Source: Niastella populi (GTDB taxonomy: Bacteria > Bacteroidota > Bacteroidia > Chitinophagales > Chitinophagaceae). Taken from it: a stretch of 64,000 bases of DNA. Below, piece by piece: positions 55,952-64,000 of the stretch. The position numbers and the translations under genes are program-made. How positions within the stretch are numbered: position 1 is the stretch's first letter; every line of letters starts with the position of its first letter. Location of the stretch: assembly GCF_002078015.1 (NCBI RefSeq), contig NZ_LWBP01000201.1, forward strand, positions 1 through 64,000, in the 5' to 3' direction. The notes beneath the pieces are model-generated. The model had not been told where the DNA came from. It saw only the letters and a program-made list of their open reading frames with translations, and made no database searches.

Positions 55952-56650
55952 ATGCTAACGCAGGATGAGATCAAGCAATTGGTAGCGAAACAGGCCGCCC
56001 AACTGGTTCAAAACAATATGACAGTTGGTATTGGTACAGGTTCTACGGTTTACTGGCTTATTATGGAGCTGGGAAGCCGGGTTAAGCAGGGGTTGTTCTT
56101 TCGCGCTATTCCCACCTCTAAAAAAACGGCCACCCTTTGCGCCCAACAAAATATTCCACTGGCCGCTTTGAACGACGTTACCGCTTTAGATATCACCATC
56201 GACGGGGCCGATGAAATTGACCCCAACCTGCAATTGATAAAGGGCGGTGGCGGCGCATTATTACAGGAGAAAATGGTGGCGGCCGCATCACGTGAACTGT
56301 TTATCCTTGCCGATGAAACCAAACTGGTACGTCAACTGGGCAAATTCCCCCTGCCGCTGGAAGTAATTCCATTTGGCTGGAAGCAGGTGCAGCGGCACAT
56401 ACAGGCAACCTATAATGTAAAAGCGTCTTTACGCACTAAAGATGACCAACCCTTCGTCAGCGATCATGGCCATTATATTCTCGACTGCCCCTTCAATAAA
56501 ATTGAGCACCCCGGTATTTTAACGTATGACCTGAACGCCATCCCCGGTGTGGTTGATAATGGGTTGTTCATAAACATGGCCGATATGGTGCTGGTGGGAT
56601 ACGCTGATGGAAGAACCGAAACGCTGCAAAATAATACAGCTGAAAGCTAG
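55952..56650 (+). CDS. rpiA: Ribose-5-phosphate isomerase A
   Basis: A 232-residue cytoplasmic enzyme that interconverts ribose-5-phosphate and ribulose-5-phosphate. Motifs are MTVGIGTGSTV (phosphate loop), ITIDGADEIDP (catalytic Asp/Glu), KGGGGALLQEKM and ADETKLV, all typical of RpiA. ATG 55952 is preferred over an in-frame ATG 13 codons upstream, which lies next to a CATATG word. The C-terminal residues NTAES are coded by the start of an AAATACAGC-type repeat. The MocR-type gene follows after 228 bases. Confidence 0.95.
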   Translation: MLTQDEIKQLVAKQAAQLVQNNMTVGIGTGSTVYWLIMELGSRVKQGLFFRAIPTSKKTATLCAQQNIPLAALNDVTALDITIDGADEIDPNLQLIKGGGGALLQEKMVAAASRELFILADETKLVRQLGKFPLPLEVIPFGWKQVQRHIQATYNVKASLRTKDDQPFVSDHGHYILDCPFNKIEHPGILTYDLNAIPGVVDNGLFINMADMVLVGYADGRTETLQNNTAES

Positions 56651-56810
56651 CGGAAGGCAAAAAGCTGAAAGCGGAAAGCAAATACAATACAGCGCCGCAC
56701 GGCAAGCTTCAGGCGCATGTAAATACAGCAAAAAGCCGAAAGCCTGAAGCTCCTCAACTAGTTAACCCCTCAACCAGACAACCCCGTCAACCAGTCAACT
56801 CCCCCTCCAC
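56630..56810. repeat. AAATACAGC-type repeats after rpiA
   Basis: AAAAGCTGAAAGCGGAAAGC and AAATACAATACAGC words begin inside the end of rpiA and run to about 56745. CAACCAGTCAACTCC-type words follow to 56805. Confidence 0.75.
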
Positions 56811-56814
56811 CGCA

Positions 56815-56853
56815 CTGATACAGTTAAAAAATCAGTAACTTTAACTATATCAG
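56815..56853. promoter_or_regulatory. Inverted repeat upstream of the MocR-type gene
   Basis: Arms CTGATACAGTTA (56815-56826) and TAACTATATCAG (56842-56853), eleven of twelve positions pairing, with ATCAGTAACT between. It lies 26-64 bases before the start codon and may be an operator for autoregulation. Confidence 0.5.
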
Positions 56854-56878
56854 ATCCTATAACTGAACCAACCACCAG

Positions 56879-58318
56879 ATGCACAAAAACAAACTGAACG
56901 GGGCCGATCACCTGTACCTGCAGATCGCGGGAAACCTGGAACAAATGATCCAGAATGAAATACTGAAGATCGGCGATAAACTTCCCTCGGTTCGTATGCT
57001 GAGCAACGAATACGGCATCAGCATGGGCACAGCTTTTCAGGCCTATTATTATCTCGAAGGAAAAGGGCTTATTGAGTCGCGCCCCAAATCGGGTTATTAT
57101 GTAAGGTTCAGCCAAAAGCGGTACCCTGCGCTGCCCGCCGCGCCCAAACCTGAAACGCTGGGTGATTCGGTAAGTGTTGATGAAATGGTGGCCGCCGTTT
57201 TTAAAAAATTAAGCGCCACCGATATTACCAACCTTGCCCTCGCAGCACCGGCTGTTGAACTGCTGCCATTGGCCAAACTCAATAAAAGCATAGTACATGC
57301 CTTTCGCAATTCCCCCACTAGTTGTATTCAGTATGAAGATGTACAGGGTAATCCTGAATTACGCAAGCAGGTTGCCCGCATGGCCTTTAACTGGGGCGGA
57401 AAAATAGCCGATAACGATGTGGTGATCACTGCCGGTTGTATGGAAGCGCTTTCGCTTTCGCTGCAGGCAGTTACCCGTCCGGGTGATACGGTGGCCATTG
57501 AAACGCCTACCTTCTTTGGCATTTTCCAGGTTATGCAAACGCTGGGACTGCATGTGATCGAGATCCCTACGGATGCGGTTACCGGCGTTGACCTCAATTA
57601 CCTTGAGCAGGCCATTAAAAAATCGAAGATCAAAGCTTGTGTGTTTGTTCCCAGTTTCAATAACCCGCTGGGTTGTTGTATGCCCGATGAAAATAAAAAG
57701 GCGCTGGTTGAACTGATCACCAAACATCGCATACCCCTGATCGAAGATGATATTTATGGCGAACTGTATTTCGGCCATCACCGCCCGCGCTGTTGCAAAA
57801 CCTACGATACCGAAGGCTGGGTGCTGTATTGTTCTTCCATCAGCAAATCGCTGGCGCCGGGTTACCGCATCGGGTGGACGATCCCCGGCCGCTTTAAAGA
57901 ACAACTTATCCGACTGAAGATGCGGCATACCATTGCGGGTGTTACCATTACACAACATACCATGGCGCATTTCCTTGGCATTGGCCGCTTCGATTTTCAT
58001 TTGAAAAAATTACGTACCGCACTGCACACGCAGCAACTGCGGTATGTACAGGGCATACTCGATCATTTTCCTGCCGATACCAAAGTATCGCGGCCGCAGG
58101 GCGGGTTTGTATTATGGTTAGAACTGAATAAAAAAGTGAATACATTTCAACTATACCAGGAAGCGATGAAGTACCAGGTATCGGTAGCGCCGGGAAGAAT
58201 TTTCTCCATGCGCAACAGGTATAGTAATTATATTCGAATAGGCTATGGTCGTCCCTGGGGCGACGATGTTGAGCGGGGAATACGTATAACAGGGAACTTA
58301 GTGAAAAAAATGTGCTAA
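56879..58318 (+). CDS. MocR-type (GntR/aminotransferase) regulator
   Basis: A 479-residue protein with an N-terminal GntR winged helix (about 1-75: DKLPSVRMLSNEYGIS, GLIESRPKSGYYV) and a C-terminal fold-type-I aminotransferase-like domain (about 100-479). The PLP lysine is in SSISKSLAPGYRIGW, near residue 322; PLIEDDIYGELYF carries the usual Asp. Such proteins use PLP as cofactor or effector and control amine, vitamin B6 or amino-acid genes. Target unknown; it is alone with an inverted repeat in front. Length is normal (about 470-500). Confidence 0.92.
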   Translation: MHKNKLNGADHLYLQIAGNLEQMIQNEILKIGDKLPSVRMLSNEYGISMGTAFQAYYYLEGKGLIESRPKSGYYVRFSQKRYPALPAAPKPETLGDSVSVDEMVAAVFKKLSATDITNLALAAPAVELLPLAKLNKSIVHAFRNSPTSCIQYEDVQGNPELRKQVARMAFNWGGKIADNDVVITAGCMEALSLSLQAVTRPGDTVAIETPTFFGIFQVMQTLGLHVIEIPTDAVTGVDLNYLEQAIKKSKIKACVFVPSFNNPLGCCMPDENKKALVELITKHRIPLIEDDIYGELYFGHHRPRCCKTYDTEGWVLYCSSISKSLAPGYRIGWTIPGRFKEQLIRLKMRHTIAGVTITQHTMAHFLGIGRFDFHLKKLRTALHTQQLRYVQGILDHFPADTKVSRPQGGFVLWLELNKKVNTFQLYQEAMKYQVSVAPGRIFSMRNRYSNYIRIGYGRPWGDDVERGIRITGNLVKKMC

Positions 58319-58321
58319 GCT

Positions 58322-58447
58322 AATTTGATAATTCGATAATGTGATAATTTGATAATGAATACAGAATAATGGATGCTTACGCGTGAGCTTCGCTTTTATA
58401 AGAACCGCTGCACATGAAGCATTATCAAATTCTCACATTATCAAATT
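58322..58447. repeat. Long inverted repeat between convergent genes
   Basis: Arms 58336-58357 (ATAATGTGATAATTTGATAA type) and 58420-58441 pair at 21 of 22 positions around a 62-base loop. The left arm is part of a TAATTTGATAATTCGATAAT repeat that begins at the stop codon of the MocR-type gene; the right arm reaches the 3' end of mobA. It may act as a bidirectional terminator. Confidence 0.7.
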
Positions 58448-58451
58448 GAAT

Positions 58452-59045
58452 TTAAGGATGTTCAAAGTAAGCCTCTATATCGGCATTCGAATTATAATTG
58501 CGGAAAACATGCTGCGAGCGCATAGGCAAACGCAATGTACATCCTTCATCGAAGATGGCTTGCAGACTGTAATTCTCTAAACGGCCGATCATAATACGGC
58601 CGGCTACTTTTTCCAGGCCGGTGCGGGTATATATACCGCAGAACGGCTGGGCAAAATCCACATCCTGGTAAACATAAAAATCGAACTGGTTATCGCGCAT
58701 ATATTCCTGCAGCAGATAGTCGATGGATGCGGCATCGAGGTCGAGCATATCGCAAGCCAGCAACAGCAGGTCTTTATCGGGATATCGTTGATGAACGCTG
58801 AGCAGTCCTTTCAGCGGGCCTTCCACTTCAGCATTATCAACCACTAATAATTCGGGGGAAATCTCTTCAACGTAGGTATGCACCTGTTGCTCGTTAACCG
58901 AATAGATCACCGGGAGGTGAAACATGGCCAGCTTTTCATGCATATGCTTGGCCCATATGGTATTACGAATCGGCATCAGCCCCTTGTCGGAGCCCATACG
59001 TTTACTTTCGCCGCCACATAGTATTACACCCAACAAGTTTTCCAT
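58452..59045 (-). CDS. mobA: Molybdenum cofactor guanylyltransferase
   Basis: A 197-residue nucleotidyltransferase that adds GMP to molybdopterin. The start GVILCGGESKRMGSDKGLMP is the GTP-binding signature, EGPLKGLLSVHQRYP and LLLACDMLDLDAASI follow. The bis-MGD it supplies is needed by the nitrate reductase encoded upstream in the same direction. It is the last gene of the nitrate-assimilation set, 33 bases after the SelW-like gene. Confidence 0.92.
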   Translation of the reverse strand: MENLLGVILCGGESKRMGSDKGLMPIRNTIWAKHMHEKLAMFHLPVIYSVNEQQVHTYVEEISPELLVVDNAEVEGPLKGLLSVHQRYPDKDLLLLACDMLDLDAASIDYLLQEYMRDNQFDFYVYQDVDFAQPFCGIYTRTGLEKVAGRIMIGRLENYSLQAIFDEGCTLRLPMRSQHVFRNYNSNADIEAYFEHP

Positions 59046-59078
59046 AATATAAATACTGGAATGTGATCAATAATAGCA

Positions 59079-59366
59079 TTACTCGTGTACTTTGCGATCT
59101 GCATGCCCGAGGCTTTTCCCCGGCGCTATCACATCACGCACCAATTGCTTCACTTCTTTTATTTCAAGGAAACCGCCAACTTCTTTTCGATCGAATATCT
59201 TTTGCTCTCCGATGCAAATAGTATACCGGCCACTTACCTCACTGGGTTGCAGCAGCACACCCTGCAACTCATCGGCAAAGGTTGTCAACAACTCCTGTGC
59301 CATATAAGCCGCACGGAGCAGCCATCCGCATTTTGGACAATATTCTATAGTAATAGTGGGTTTCAT
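59079..59366 (-). CDS. SelT/SelW/SelH-like (Rdx family) thioredoxin-fold protein
   Basis: A 95-residue protein with the redox motif YCPKCGWLLRAAYMAQELL (CxxC at 10-13) and RYTICIGEQKIFDRKEVGGF in the second half, as in the Rdx/SelW family. The selenocysteine position of the animal SelW is Cys here. Its redox partner is unknown. Position between the rubredoxin protein and mobA suggests a link to nitrate assimilation, but this is inferred. Confidence 0.82.
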   Translation of the reverse strand: MKPTITIEYCPKCGWLLRAAYMAQELLTTFADELQGVLLQPSEVSGRYTICIGEQKIFDRKEVGGFLEIKEVKQLVRDVIAPGKSLGHADRKVHE

Positions 59367-59485
59367 GTAACAAAGATAAGGGTTCAGCAGCCAAGGCGCA
59401 AGCGCCCGGAACCAAACCCTCTGTTACACACGGTAGAAAAAAAGGTATGTTAAATATGATGAAATTTCAACATTTTCCTGTAACC

Positions 59486-60973
59486 CTAGGCCTTAACGCC
59501 TTCCCCCTGCACTGCCCGGAACTCCGATTTTGAGGATTCACATACCGGGCACTGATATGTATCGGGCAACAGGCTGAATGCCGTACCCGGCGCAATGTCA
59601 TTTATGGTGTCGCCATATTGTTCATCATACACGGTAAAACAGTGCTTACACTGGTAAATAACGGGCATATTTACCGGCGCTTTGGCAACCGTGTCCTGCA
59701 CTACTTCCTGGCGGTAAACGCTGTGCAGGATCTTATCGGCTTCAGTGGTAAGGTCATAAAAATATTTACATAGCGATATCAGGTAAGCGCCCAGTTCTTC
59801 TTTCTGCACCCCCTTGCGAAACAAGATATACTCGCGGCTGTTGGGATTGAAATCCTTTGTATACATGATATCGTACCGGTTCATGGCCGCGCTTTTATTG
59901 CGGCTGGCATTTTGCTGCCTGGCGATCACTACCCCACCAAACAAACCAAATAAACCCGATTTTGATTTTGTTTTGATGGCAAAGCTGAGCCCATGTGTGC
60001 GCACATCATCTTTATCGAACTGGCGAATGATATACCGTTTCAGGTTCAAACCTTCTTCGCTCAGATCTTCTATTTGCCAGTTCAGTTCATTGGCGGCATG
60101 ATGCACGTTGATGCGATGCGTGTTCAAAACGTACTCCCATGCTGTACGGTCGTTCTGCGCAATACCTTTTACAATAAGCGATTTCCAGGGGGTAATGTAA
60201 AGCTGCCCCACCTTGGTCTTCAAACACAACGAAGCAATATCTTTCAGAAAGGAAACCGGGAAACATTCATCGCGGCGATAAATGCCCAGCCAGGTCTTCT
60301 CGCCATACCGGTTGAACCCTTCATAATAAGGCAAGGCAAACTGGGGAATGCTCAGTTCCGCAACAACCGGCTGCATAATGAACTGTTCTTTTTTATGCAC
60401 CATATCATACAGTGCATCGCCATCGGTGAGTGTTTTATTTTCCATGATGGCGTCTTCCACCAGTTTGGTCATGCGCGGAATATCATCTGAATAGATCAAT
60501 CCTTTCCAGCAATAGATAACCGTAGTTTTGGGAAAGCGAATGTAGAGGTACCAATAATTGTTTACCTGCGATGAAATGAAGTTGATATTGCCGGTAAAGA
60601 AGGGAATAAAGCTCTGGTTCGCATCAACCAGGTTCAGCTTCAGTTGCGGCCGGTAATCGAACAGGCCGAGGATATCTTTATATACCCCTTCACTTAACCA
60701 GTTGGCGTTTTGAAATACGTCTTCTGCCACGTATGAAGTAAGAATGTTCGCGTACTCATCTTTATTCACCTCATAAATAACCCCCAGCTGGTCAAGCGCT
60801 GCGCGAAATTCTTTTTCATTGGAACTTTCGGCGCGGCAATACAATTGCTGCCGGTTGCCAAACTGCACCTGCTCTACCCCGCATTTTTCCGCCGCTTCCA
60901 TCCATGCATGCAGATCACCGGCGGGAATGATGCCACCGGGAAGATTGATTTTTATATGATGATACTTACGCAT
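59486..60973 (-). CDS. Rubredoxin protein with NiR/SiR-like N-terminal region
   Basis: A 495-residue protein. Residues about 1-420 have the build of the nitrite/sulfite reductase superfamily (IKINLPGGIIPAGDLHAWME, VQFGNRQQLYCR; later TPWKSLIVKGI) but lack the four-cysteine siroheme/[4Fe-4S] signature. Residues about 435-490 are a rubredoxin (CKHCFTVYDEQYGD, PDTYQCPVCESSKSEF) with both CxxC pairs. It may carry electrons to the nitrate or nitrite reductase encoded beside it. It is not expected to reduce nitrite by itself. It follows the nitrate reductase fusion gene by 110 bases. Confidence 0.8.
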   Translation of the reverse strand: MRKYHHIKINLPGGIIPAGDLHAWMEAAEKCGVEQVQFGNRQQLYCRAESSNEKEFRAALDQLGVIYEVNKDEYANILTSYVAEDVFQNANWLSEGVYKDILGLFDYRPQLKLNLVDANQSFIPFFTGNINFISSQVNNYWYLYIRFPKTTVIYCWKGLIYSDDIPRMTKLVEDAIMENKTLTDGDALYDMVHKKEQFIMQPVVAELSIPQFALPYYEGFNRYGEKTWLGIYRRDECFPVSFLKDIASLCLKTKVGQLYITPWKSLIVKGIAQNDRTAWEYVLNTHRINVHHAANELNWQIEDLSEEGLNLKRYIIRQFDKDDVRTHGLSFAIKTKSKSGLFGLFGGVVIARQQNASRNKSAAMNRYDIMYTKDFNPNSREYILFRKGVQKEELGAYLISLCKYFYDLTTEADKILHSVYRQEVVQDTVAKAPVNMPVIYQCKHCFTVYDEQYGDTINDIAPGTAFSLLPDTYQCPVCESSKSEFRAVQGEGVKA

Positions 60974-61083
60974 AAATTCTTACTCCTGGTTCTCAACTTT
61001 CAGTTTATGGTTTGTGGTTTGTGGGTCTTTAATTCCGGCCTCGCTTCTTCTTACCTCTCTGACTTTATGCCTCGTTGCCTTTT
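60974..61083. repeat. GTTTATGGTTTGTGG repeat in nas operon gap
   Basis: The gap between the nitrate reductase fusion and the rubredoxin gene contains AGTTTATGGTTTGTGGTTTG words, similar to those at 27098-27125. Confidence 0.5.
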
Positions 61084-64000
61084 CTACTTTACCAACAAAG
61101 TGCTCGTCGCATTTGTCAATGTCTCTTCAAGGATCCTTTGCACTTCAGGCCGGCAGGAACCGCAACCCGTTCCTGCACCTGTCAGTGTGCACAGTTGTTT
61201 GAAATCGGTACAACCTTCGTTGATCTTATTCTTCAAATTCTCACTGCCCACATTATTACAGCTGCATACCAGTTTTCCAAGAACCGGATCTGCCTTTTTA
61301 CCACTGCGCAACAGCTGCAGGCGTTTTTCATTCAGTTCGATCTTATTCGCGATCAGCTCCCTGAATTCCTGGAACTCACTTTTATCGCCAATGAGAATGG
61401 CGCCTACCAGGCGGTCCTGGTGAATGATACATTTTTTATAATACCGTTTTGCCTTATCGAGAAAGATCACTTCTTCATAATCGTCATTGGGACATTCGGG
61501 AATTCCTATGCTGCACAGATCGAAACCATGGATCTTGATGATGTTCATGAACAAACTGCCGGTGTAATAACTGGCGATATCGCCCATCAAATAGCGGGCT
61601 ACCACGTGCGCCTGTTGTTCTGCCGCTGCGGTAATACCATATAAAACCCCATTGAACTCGGCAATTTCACCTATGGCAAAAATGTTCGGGTCGCTGGTTT
61701 GCAGGCGGTCATTTACGATCACTCCCCGCTGGCAATGCAAACCGGTTTCTTTCGCCAGCTCAATATTGGGAATGGTGCCTATGGCAAATACCAGCGCATT
61801 ACAATCGATCACCTTTCCGCTCTTGAGGCGAATACCGGTGAGCTCGCTTCGGCCATAGAACAACTGCACTTCATCATCGTAATAAATATCGCATTGCTGA
61901 TCAACCATCTCGTCGTGCAATAGCTGGCTTCCCAACGGATCGAGCTGCCTGTCGAGGAAACGCGAAATGCGTTGTATAATGGTAACCTTAACATTTACTT
62001 CCCGCAAACTGGCAGCCAGCTCAAGTCCGAGCAATCCACCACCTACGATCACCACATGGCCATCGGCCGGTACGTGGTTTTTAAAATCATCGGCATCGGT
62101 ACGGCTGCGCATGGTAAAAATACCTTTCAGGCCGGGCACATTGCGCGGCACTGCAGCACGGCTTCCGGTTGCCATCAGCAACACATCGTAGTAAGTGGTG
62201 CGGCCGGTTGAATCTATCACACATTTATTCTGACGGTCGATCTTCTCGATACTTACGCCTTTATACAATTTGATATTGTAATCCGGTTCCTCCGCTTCCT
62301 TCATTTTTATCAACTGCTCCCAGCTTTGTGTACCGCTGATATAATCGGGTAACATCACACGATTGTAAAAAGGAAAGTTCTCTTTGCTGAAGATCACCAG
62401 TTCATCTTCGCTGTTTATTTCGCGGTACGACTTCACAAAACCAAAAGCACCGGCGCCGGCGCCAATGATCACTACCCGCTGGCGGGGCTTTTTATATGCC
62501 GCTACCTGTACCGCACAGTATTTGAAATCGGGCTCTTTTGAAAGCGGATCTAACATAGGGCTGGTAACGTTGTTGGCCCGGTTGAGATCATTATTCAATA
62601 TTTTACCCCAGTGCATGGGCAGAAATACCACGCCCTTTTTTATTGTATTGCTTACCGAGGCCTTTACCTGTACTTCACCCCGGCGCGAATTTACTATGGT
62701 AATATCGCCATCTTTAATATGCAGGCGGCGCGCATCTTCGGGATGAATTTCAAGGAACGCCTGTGAAATATGTTGTTTGAGCTTGTTCACCTTGCCGGTT
62801 TTGCTCATCGTATGCCATTGATCGCGAATACGGCCGGTAGTTAGAATAAACGGAAAATCACCATCGGGTTTTTCACTGGTGAGGTCGTCGGGCACCGGGT
62901 GAATGATGGCTTTGGCAGAAGGCGTATAAAATTTTTTGTCGGTAAACAAACGCGCAGTGCCCTGGCCCGTTTCCCCTTTGGGAAAGGGCCATTGCACCGT
63001 CCTCCTGTTTTTTATAGTACTATAGTTTAACCCACTGATATCGATATTGGTGCCTTCGGTTAGTTTTGCATGTTCATCATAAATAGCGGAAGCGTCTTTA
63101 TAATCGAAGCCATGATAACCCATTTTCTCCGCAAAGCGGCAAATGATCTCCGCATCGGGCAATGCTTCACCGGGCGCGTCTACAATTTTATTCAGATAAG
63201 AAATTCTTCGTTCACTATTGGTCATGGTACCTTCTTTCTCCGTCCAGGTGGCGGCAGGCAGAATGACATCGGCATATTTCAGCGTTTCGGGGCGGTTGCT
63301 CATTTCCTGTACTACCACAAACTTCGCTTTTTTCAGCCCTTCCTCGGCAACACGCACATTGGGCAAACTCACCAGCGGGTTGGTACAAATGATCCAGATG
63401 GCTTTTAACCGGCCATCGTTCAACGCATCGAACATTTCCGTTGCGGTTAACCCCGGTTTCGGGTTTATAGTGGTGCCGCCCCAGAATTGCGCTACTTCGG
63501 CCCGGTGCGCTGCATTGGCCAGGTTGCGGTGTGCCGGCAGCATGTTTGCCAAACCACCCACTTCACGGCCGCCCATGGCATTGGGTTGGCCCGTCAATGA
63601 AAACGGACCGGAACCTGGTTTACCGATGTGACCGGTGATCAGGTTCAGGTTGATGAGACTTAAATTCTTATTTACCCCAACAGCGCTCTGGTTAAGTCCC
63701 ATGGTCCAAAAGCTCATAAAACCTTTGGCATTGCCAATATGCTGCGCTGCCAGTTTGATCGTTATTTCATCAACGCCGCAAATCTCTGCGGCTTCGGCCA
63801 GCGTGCGCTGAAAAACGATCTTTTTATACTGCTCGAACCCTTCGGCATGGTTCTTTACAAAATCAAGATCTACATCACCGTTCTCTATCAGCAACCTGCC
63901 AATAGCGTGGTTCAACGTTATATCGGTACCCGGGTTCAATTGCAAATGAACATCGGCGATGGAACAGGTATCGGTTCTACGCGGATCGGCCACAATGATC
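61084..64000 (-). CDS. nasA: Assimilatory nitrate reductase fused to FAD reductase and BFD domain (partial)
   Basis: The 5' end lies beyond the window; 971 residues are visible and the frame is open to the edge. Residues about 1-500 are the C-terminal three-quarters of a molybdopterin (bis-MGD) nitrate reductase (DPRRTDTCSIADVHLQL, GHIGKPGSGPFSLTGQPNA, TTGRIRDQWHTMSKTGKV). Residues about 503-900 are a NirB/NasC-like FAD-NAD(P)H oxidoreductase (VVIIGAGAGAFGF, VVIVGGGLLGLELAASL, IFAIGEIAEF). Residues about 908-965 are a BFD-type [2Fe-2S] domain (VCSCNNV, TGAGTGCGSCRPEVQ). One polypeptide could thus take electrons from NAD(P)H to nitrate. The rubredoxin, SelW-like and mobA genes follow. Confidence 0.92.
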   Translation of the reverse strand, partial: IIVADPRRTDTCSIADVHLQLNPGTDITLNHAIGRLLIENGDVDLDFVKNHAEGFEQYKKIVFQRTLAEAAEICGVDEITIKLAAQHIGNAKGFMSFWTMGLNQSAVGVNKNLSLINLNLITGHIGKPGSGPFSLTGQPNAMGGREVGGLANMLPAHRNLANAAHRAEVAQFWGGTTINPKPGLTATEMFDALNDGRLKAIWIICTNPLVSLPNVRVAEEGLKKAKFVVVQEMSNRPETLKYADVILPAATWTEKEGTMTNSERRISYLNKIVDAPGEALPDAEIICRFAEKMGYHGFDYKDASAIYDEHAKLTEGTNIDISGLNYSTIKNRRTVQWPFPKGETGQGTARLFTDKKFYTPSAKAIIHPVPDDLTSEKPDGDFPFILTTGRIRDQWHTMSKTGKVNKLKQHISQAFLEIHPEDARRLHIKDGDITIVNSRRGEVQVKASVSNTIKKGVVFLPMHWGKILNNDLNRANNVTSPMLDPLSKEPDFKYCAVQVAAYKKPRQRVVIIGAGAGAFGFVKSYREINSEDELVIFSKENFPFYNRVMLPDYISGTQSWEQLIKMKEAEEPDYNIKLYKGVSIEKIDRQNKCVIDSTGRTTYYDVLLMATGSRAAVPRNVPGLKGIFTMRSRTDADDFKNHVPADGHVVIVGGGLLGLELAASLREVNVKVTIIQRISRFLDRQLDPLGSQLLHDEMVDQQCDIYYDDEVQLFYGRSELTGIRLKSGKVIDCNALVFAIGTIPNIELAKETGLHCQRGVIVNDRLQTSDPNIFAIGEIAEFNGVLYGITAAAEQQAHVVARYLMGDIASYYTGSLFMNIIKIHGFDLCSIGIPECPNDDYEEVIFLDKAKRYYKKCIIHQDRLVGAILIGDKSEFQEFRELIANKIELNEKRLQLLRSGKKADPVLGKLVCSCNNVGSENLKNKINEGCTDFKQLCTLTGAGTGCGSCRPEVQRILEETLTNATSTLLVK

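Noticed and set aside
1-64000. tRNA, rRNA, transposase or integrase genes
   Set aside because: None is found; no cloverleaf-like sequence, transposase motif or integrase motif was recognised on either strand.

Overview
The window looks like chromosomal DNA of a Bacteroidota bacterium, most probably of the family Chitinophagaceae (inference from gene content and layout; no rRNA or marker gene is present). The signs are two SusC/SusD outer-membrane pairs, an ECF sigma/FecR pair feeding a TonB receptor with an STN domain, a type IX secretion C-terminal domain, a Sec-type (clade II-like) NosZ lipoprotein, and long intergenic stretches of degenerate short repeats.

Region 1 (about 1-8430): a nitrous-oxide-reduction locus. 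A minus-strand operon runs cytochrome c - nosZ - a membrane/NosL fusion - nosD - nosF - nosY - group III truncated hemoglobin. A Crp/Fnr-type regulator is divergent from it, and the shared promoter region holds two Crp/Fnr-like inverted repeats. Region 2 (8.4-14.6 kb): loosely connected housekeeping or stress genes: a YciF/DUF892 ferritin-like protein, an MFS carrier, a ClC-type channel/antiporter, an outer-membrane beta-barrel and a small zinc-ribbon protein.

Region 3 (about 15-55.1 kb): a nearly complete pectin/galacturonate utilisation locus, all on the minus strand apart from its LacI regulator. In order of transcription: SusC/SusD pair 2, a surface DUF4957/DUF5123-like lipoprotein, a pectate lyase, a rhamnogalacturonan acetylesterase, a 2085-residue secreted pectate lyase/pectin methylesterase, an alpha/beta-hydrolase esterase and a GH43 enzyme. 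Then come sigma factor, anti-sigma, SusC/SusD pair 1, GH28 polygalacturonase, GH88/105 unsaturated uronyl hydrolase, and uxaB-uxaA-uxaC-kdgK-kdgA-exuT. Together they would de-esterify, cut, import and catabolise polygalacturonate to pyruvate and glyceraldehyde-3-phosphate.

Region 4 (55.1-58.3 kb): an 858-base intergenic region with a helically phased repeat array (nine CATATG sites exactly 21 bp apart, followed by about twelve TAATT-type units about 20.5 bp apart), then rpiA and a MocR-type regulator. Region 5 (58.4-64 kb): a nitrate-assimilation operon on the minus strand: a nitrate reductase fused to an FAD reductase and a BFD domain (cut by the window edge), a rubredoxin/NiR-like protein, a small CxxC (SelW-like) protein and MobA.

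The most unusual features are outside the genes: the phased 20-21 bp array; families of degenerate repeats that start at, or inside, the last codons of many genes; and a family of GTGTGCCAC-core hairpins placed just after stop codons inside operons.
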